From: Polaromonas sp. YR568
Lineage (GTDB): Bacteria > Pseudomonadota > Gammaproteobacteria > Burkholderiales > Burkholderiaceae_C
Direction of reading: 5' to 3'
NCBI RefSeq assembly: GCF_900116715.1
Contig: NZ_FPBM01000017.1
Coordinates: 1-42,533 of the forward strand
DNA length: 42,533 nt
The position numbers and the translations under genes were made by a program. This document shows positions 40,393 to 42,533 of the stretch, piece by piece. Under the pieces are notes generated by a model that was not told where the DNA came from, did no database searches, and worked only from the letters and a program-made list of their open reading frames with translations. The stretch's first letter is position 1, and each line of letters begins with the position of its first letter.

Positions 40393-41583
40393 ATGGCTCA
40401 GCAAGACATCCAGCATTACATGCGTAGCGGCACGCTGCAGCTTGCGGCTTTGCCGCCGTTGTCGCTGTATGTGCATTTGCCGTGGTGCCTCAAGAAATGC
40501 CCCTACTGCGACTTCAACTCGCACGAGGCTGTCGGCGAGATGCCCGAGCAGCGTTATATCGACGCCGTCGTTGCTGACCTTGAAGCCGCGCTGCCCCTGA
40601 TCTGGGGCCGTATGGTGCACAGCATTTTTATTGGTGGCGGCACACCCAGCCTGTTTTCTCCCCAAGCCATAGACCGTTTGCTCGCCGACATCCGCGCGCG
40701 CCTGCGGCTGGAAGCCGACTGCGAGATCACGCTGGAAGCCAATCCAGGCACTTTCGAGAAAGACCGCTTCAAGGCCTTTCGCCAGGCCGGCGTGACGCGC
40801 CTGTCGGTCGGGGTGCAGAGTTTTGACGACAAGCACCTCAAGGTTCTGGGCCGCGTGCATGATCGCGCCCAGGCCATCGCTGCCGTGGAAGAAGCTGCGC
40901 AGGCATTCGACACCTTCAATCTCGACATCATGTATGCGCTCCCCGGCCAGACCATGCAAAGCCTTGAGCAGGACATGCGCCAGGCATTGGCGTTGCAGCC
41001 GCCTCACATCTCCATCTACCACCTGACGATTGAGCCCAATACCTACTTCGCCAAGTTCCCGCCGGTGGTCCCCGAAGAAGACACGGCCTACGCCATGCTC
41101 GACAAAATCACCGAGATGACCGGCGCCTCGGGGCTGCAGCGCTATGAGGTGTCAGCGTATGCCAAACAGGGGCATCGCTGCTTTCACAACCTCAATTACT
41201 GGAACTTCGGGGACTATCTGGGCATAGGCGCCGGCGCGCATAGCAAACTCAGCTTTGCGCACCGTGTGGTGCGGCAGGTGCGTTACCGTGAACCGAAGCT
41301 CTACATGGAAAAGGCCCTGGCGGGCGATGCGGTGACGCAGGAAACCGAAGTCAGCCGCGCCGACTTGCCGTTTGAGTTCATGCTCAATGCCTTGCGGCTG
41401 CGGGACGGTTTCAAGCTGCAGGACTTTGCGGAAAAAACGGGCCTGCCTTTTACCGCCATTCAGAAAGGCCTGGAAGAGGCCGAGCGCAAAGGATTTATCG
41501 AACGCGACTTTGCCCGCGTCAAGCCCACGGAGCGCGGTTTTGATTTTTTGAACGACCTGCAATCACTCTTTCTGGCCGATTAA
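40393..41583 (+). CDS. hemW: Radical SAM protein HemW (heme chaperone-like)
   Basis: The 396 residues carry the radical SAM cluster motif C-x3-C-x2-C in CLKKCPYCDFNSHE, preceded by YVHLPW, then IFIGGGTPSLFSP, EANPGTFEKDRF and GVQSFDDKHLKVLGR. The C-terminal HemN-like domain is present. HemW differs from oxygen-independent coproporphyrinogen oxidase HemN in having a short N-terminus, as here, and related proteins bind heme rather than oxidise coproporphyrinogen. The start is ATG 40393. The order rph-rdgB-hemW is conserved in betaproteobacteria. Confidence 0.93.
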   Translation: MAQQDIQHYMRSGTLQLAALPPLSLYVHLPWCLKKCPYCDFNSHEAVGEMPEQRYIDAVVADLEAALPLIWGRMVHSIFIGGGTPSLFSPQAIDRLLADIRARLRLEADCEITLEANPGTFEKDRFKAFRQAGVTRLSVGVQSFDDKHLKVLGRVHDRAQAIAAVEEAAQAFDTFNLDIMYALPGQTMQSLEQDMRQALALQPPHISIYHLTIEPNTYFAKFPPVVPEEDTAYAMLDKITEMTGASGLQRYEVSAYAKQGHRCFHNLNYWNFGDYLGIGAGAHSKLSFAHRVVRQVRYREPKLYMEKALAGDAVTQETEVSRADLPFEFMLNALRLRDGFKLQDFAEKTGLPFTAIQKGLEEAERKGFIERDFARVKPTERGFDFLNDLQSLFLAD

Positions 41584-41599
41584 ACCGCCCAAGCGATCC

Positions 41600-41827
41600 A
41601 TGGAAACTCCAGCCATTATTTTTCTTGTTGTCAGCTGCGCGATCAGCTTTGGGCTGGGGCGGCTCTTTGTGCACTTTCGCGATAAAAGACGCGAGAAGGC
41701 GGCCCGGGAACGCGAAGCCCTGGCATTGCGCAACCGCCCGCCCGAACCCGAGGCCCTGAACAAAGCCAAACGCAAGCGGCAACTTCAACAGGCTGAGAAG
41801 GAAGACGGCAAGGGCCGCAAGCGCTGA
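41600..41827 (+). CDS. Small single-span membrane protein, unknown function
   Basis: A 75-residue protein: an N-terminal hydrophobic segment at about 4-24 (ETPAIIFLVVSCAISFGLG), then a strongly basic, charged helix rich in Arg, Lys and Glu, ending GKGRKR. The tail would be cytoplasmic and could contact nucleic acid or acidic lipids, but no family is recognised. It begins 16 bases after the hemW stop, so it is probably in the same transcript. Clean topology and position support a real gene. Confidence 0.65.
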   Translation: METPAIIFLVVSCAISFGLGRLFVHFRDKRREKAAREREALALRNRPPEPEALNKAKRKRQLQQAEKEDGKGRKR

Positions 41828-41880
41828 CAGAAGAATTTGTCAGCGGCCGCCGGATTGATCCCGGCTGCCTTGCGCGCTAC

Positions 41881-42195
41881 TCAGCCGCAGTTGACGCGCA
41901 ACACGCGGCCGGTATTGTCCACAGACAGGTTCAGGCGCTCCGCATTGAACTCCATCGTCACGACCTGATCGGGCTTGAGCACCCGGCTTGTTTTGGCCCC
42001 AGCCCGTGCGCGGGCATCACTTTCCAGCGCGGCATCCACAATCCGCCCCACGGCAAATTGCGCAGGGGCTGCATTGCATCGTGTGGCCACAGGTGTAGGT
42101 GCGGGGGCCGCCTCAGCGCCTGAAGAGGCCGTGCTGCCGCAGGCTGACATGAAGAGTGGAGCAATGATGGCAAGGGTCGCAATGGCTAAGCGCAT
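41881..42195 (-). CDS. I78-family peptidase inhibitor-like lipoprotein
   Basis: A 104-residue protein with a lipoprotein signal (MRLAIATLAIIAPLFMSAC; Cys19 is the likely lipidation site), an Ala/Pro linker, and a C-terminal domain with CNAAPAQFAVGRIVDAA, TSRVLKPDQVVTMEFNAERL and a terminal VNCG. The two cysteines, the VTMxF..xRLN pattern and the terminal CG match the Inhibitor_I78 family (elastase inhibitor-like, from fungal AFLEI relatives). Lipidation would place it at the envelope, where it might restrain a serine peptidase. The family call is by recognition, and inhibitory activity is not shown. Confidence 0.8.
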   Translation of the reverse strand: MRLAIATLAIIAPLFMSACGSTASSGAEAAPAPTPVATRCNAAPAQFAVGRIVDAALESDARARAGAKTSRVLKPDQVVTMEFNAERLNLSVDNTGRVLRVNCG

Positions 42196-42472
42196 GGTGA
42201 TGTCCTTTCAAAAGAGTAGCGGCCGAGTACCGGCCGGGCCCGGTTGTCGAGAGCTTACCGCCGCGCAATGGCAAGGTAGTCGGGTGACTCGCCGGTATTT
42301 TTTGTAGGTGCAGGCCTTTGCCGGCAGGCAGGGCAGGCACTTCAGAGGGCTGTTCCGCGGCTTTGGCGGAACTGAAGGATAACCATCGAATAACCACCAG
42401 CAGTGGCCTGATAGTGATCAAAACCCTTGATTTGCCAGTGGCGGAAGCGGTGGCTTAAGAACAACACTTTAA
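42196..42472 (+). other. Gene-free stretch with several hairpins; possible small RNA
   Basis: No supported coding frame was found on either strand. On the plus strand it has a perfect 7-bp hairpin GTTCCGC/GCGGAAC (42352-42372), a hairpin ATCAA/TTGAT with flanking GGC/GCC around 42390-42440, and ends in an intrinsic terminator at 42473-42497. No other plus-strand gene seems to need that terminator. Confidence 0.35.
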
Positions 42473-42499
42473 GGCCCGGAACTCCCGGGCTTTTTCTTT
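42473..42499 (+). terminator. Intrinsic terminator near the right edge
   Basis: GCCCGG (42474-42479) and CCGGGC (42485-42490) form a 6-bp stem with a 5-base loop, followed by TTTTTCTTT. It could end the 41600 gene transcript (645 bases downstream) or an unannotated RNA. Confidence 0.75.
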
Positions 42500-42533
42500 G
42501 GGCTGCGCAATTTGCGCCATTTTTTTGCCCGAA

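Noticed and set aside
42352..42472. 6S RNA or tmRNA
   Set aside because: No 6S-like central bubble or tmRNA tag frame with tRNA-like ends could be recognised; it is left as an unassigned small RNA candidate.

Overview
The window looks like a chromosome segment of a Burkholderiales betaproteobacterium, most likely Comamonadaceae (Polaromonas/Rhodoferax-like). The grounds are high GC content, a Bug-type (TctC) solute receptor beside an MmgE/PrpD enzyme, and several conserved gene blocks: ftsY-M16-M16-rsmD-coaD-ferredoxin, lolB-ispE-tRNA-Gln-prs-rplY-pth, nadK-recN-rapZ opposite hrcA, and yicC-gmk-rpoZ-spoT beside kinase-PP2C-rph-rdgB-hemW. The assignment rests on recognition, not on a database search.

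Layout. Bases 1-3.8 kb are accessory DNA: the 5' end of an IS21-family element running off the left edge, a low-molecular-weight protein tyrosine phosphatase-like gene whose catalytic cysteine codon reads glycine, and a tandem pair made of a truncated gene and a full-length 676-residue gene with a PD-(D/E)XK nuclease-like signature. Bases 3.8-8.7 kb hold a catabolic/transport module (MmgE/PrpD enzyme, Bug receptor, GntR/FCD regulator with a perfect 14-bp palindrome at its start) and a divergent MFS exporter. Bases 8.8-10.8 kb carry an OmpA-like protein, a small membrane protein and an Mpo1-like (DUF962) protein.

From 10.9 kb on the DNA is core housekeeping: protein targeting (ftsY), an M16 peptidase pair (one with the HxxEH zinc motif, one without), rRNA methylation, CoA synthesis, a ferredoxin, peptidyl-tRNA hydrolase, L25, PRPP synthetase, tRNA-Gln, isoprenoid synthesis, lipoprotein localisation, a TPR protein, base-excision repair (mutM and mutY flanking a dynamin-like GTPase), rapZ-recN-nadK, hrcA, two tRNAs, greB, spoT, rpoZ, gmk, yicC, a Ser/Thr kinase with its PP2C phosphatase, RNase PH, RdgB, HemW, and an I78-type inhibitor lipoprotein.

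How the genes work together. The core part groups translation and RNA quality (rsmD, pth, rplY, tRNAs, rph, yicC), nucleotide supply and sanitation (prs, gmk, rdgB, mutM, mutY), stress control (spoT, rpoZ, greB, hrcA) and envelope biogenesis (ftsY, lolB, M16 pair). The less ordinary signals are the tandem nuclease-like locus, the Cys-to-Gly phosphatase, a 57-bp dispersed repeat that forms a signal-peptide coding region in one gene and the stop codon of another, and a hairpin-rich gene-free stretch ending in a terminator at the right edge.
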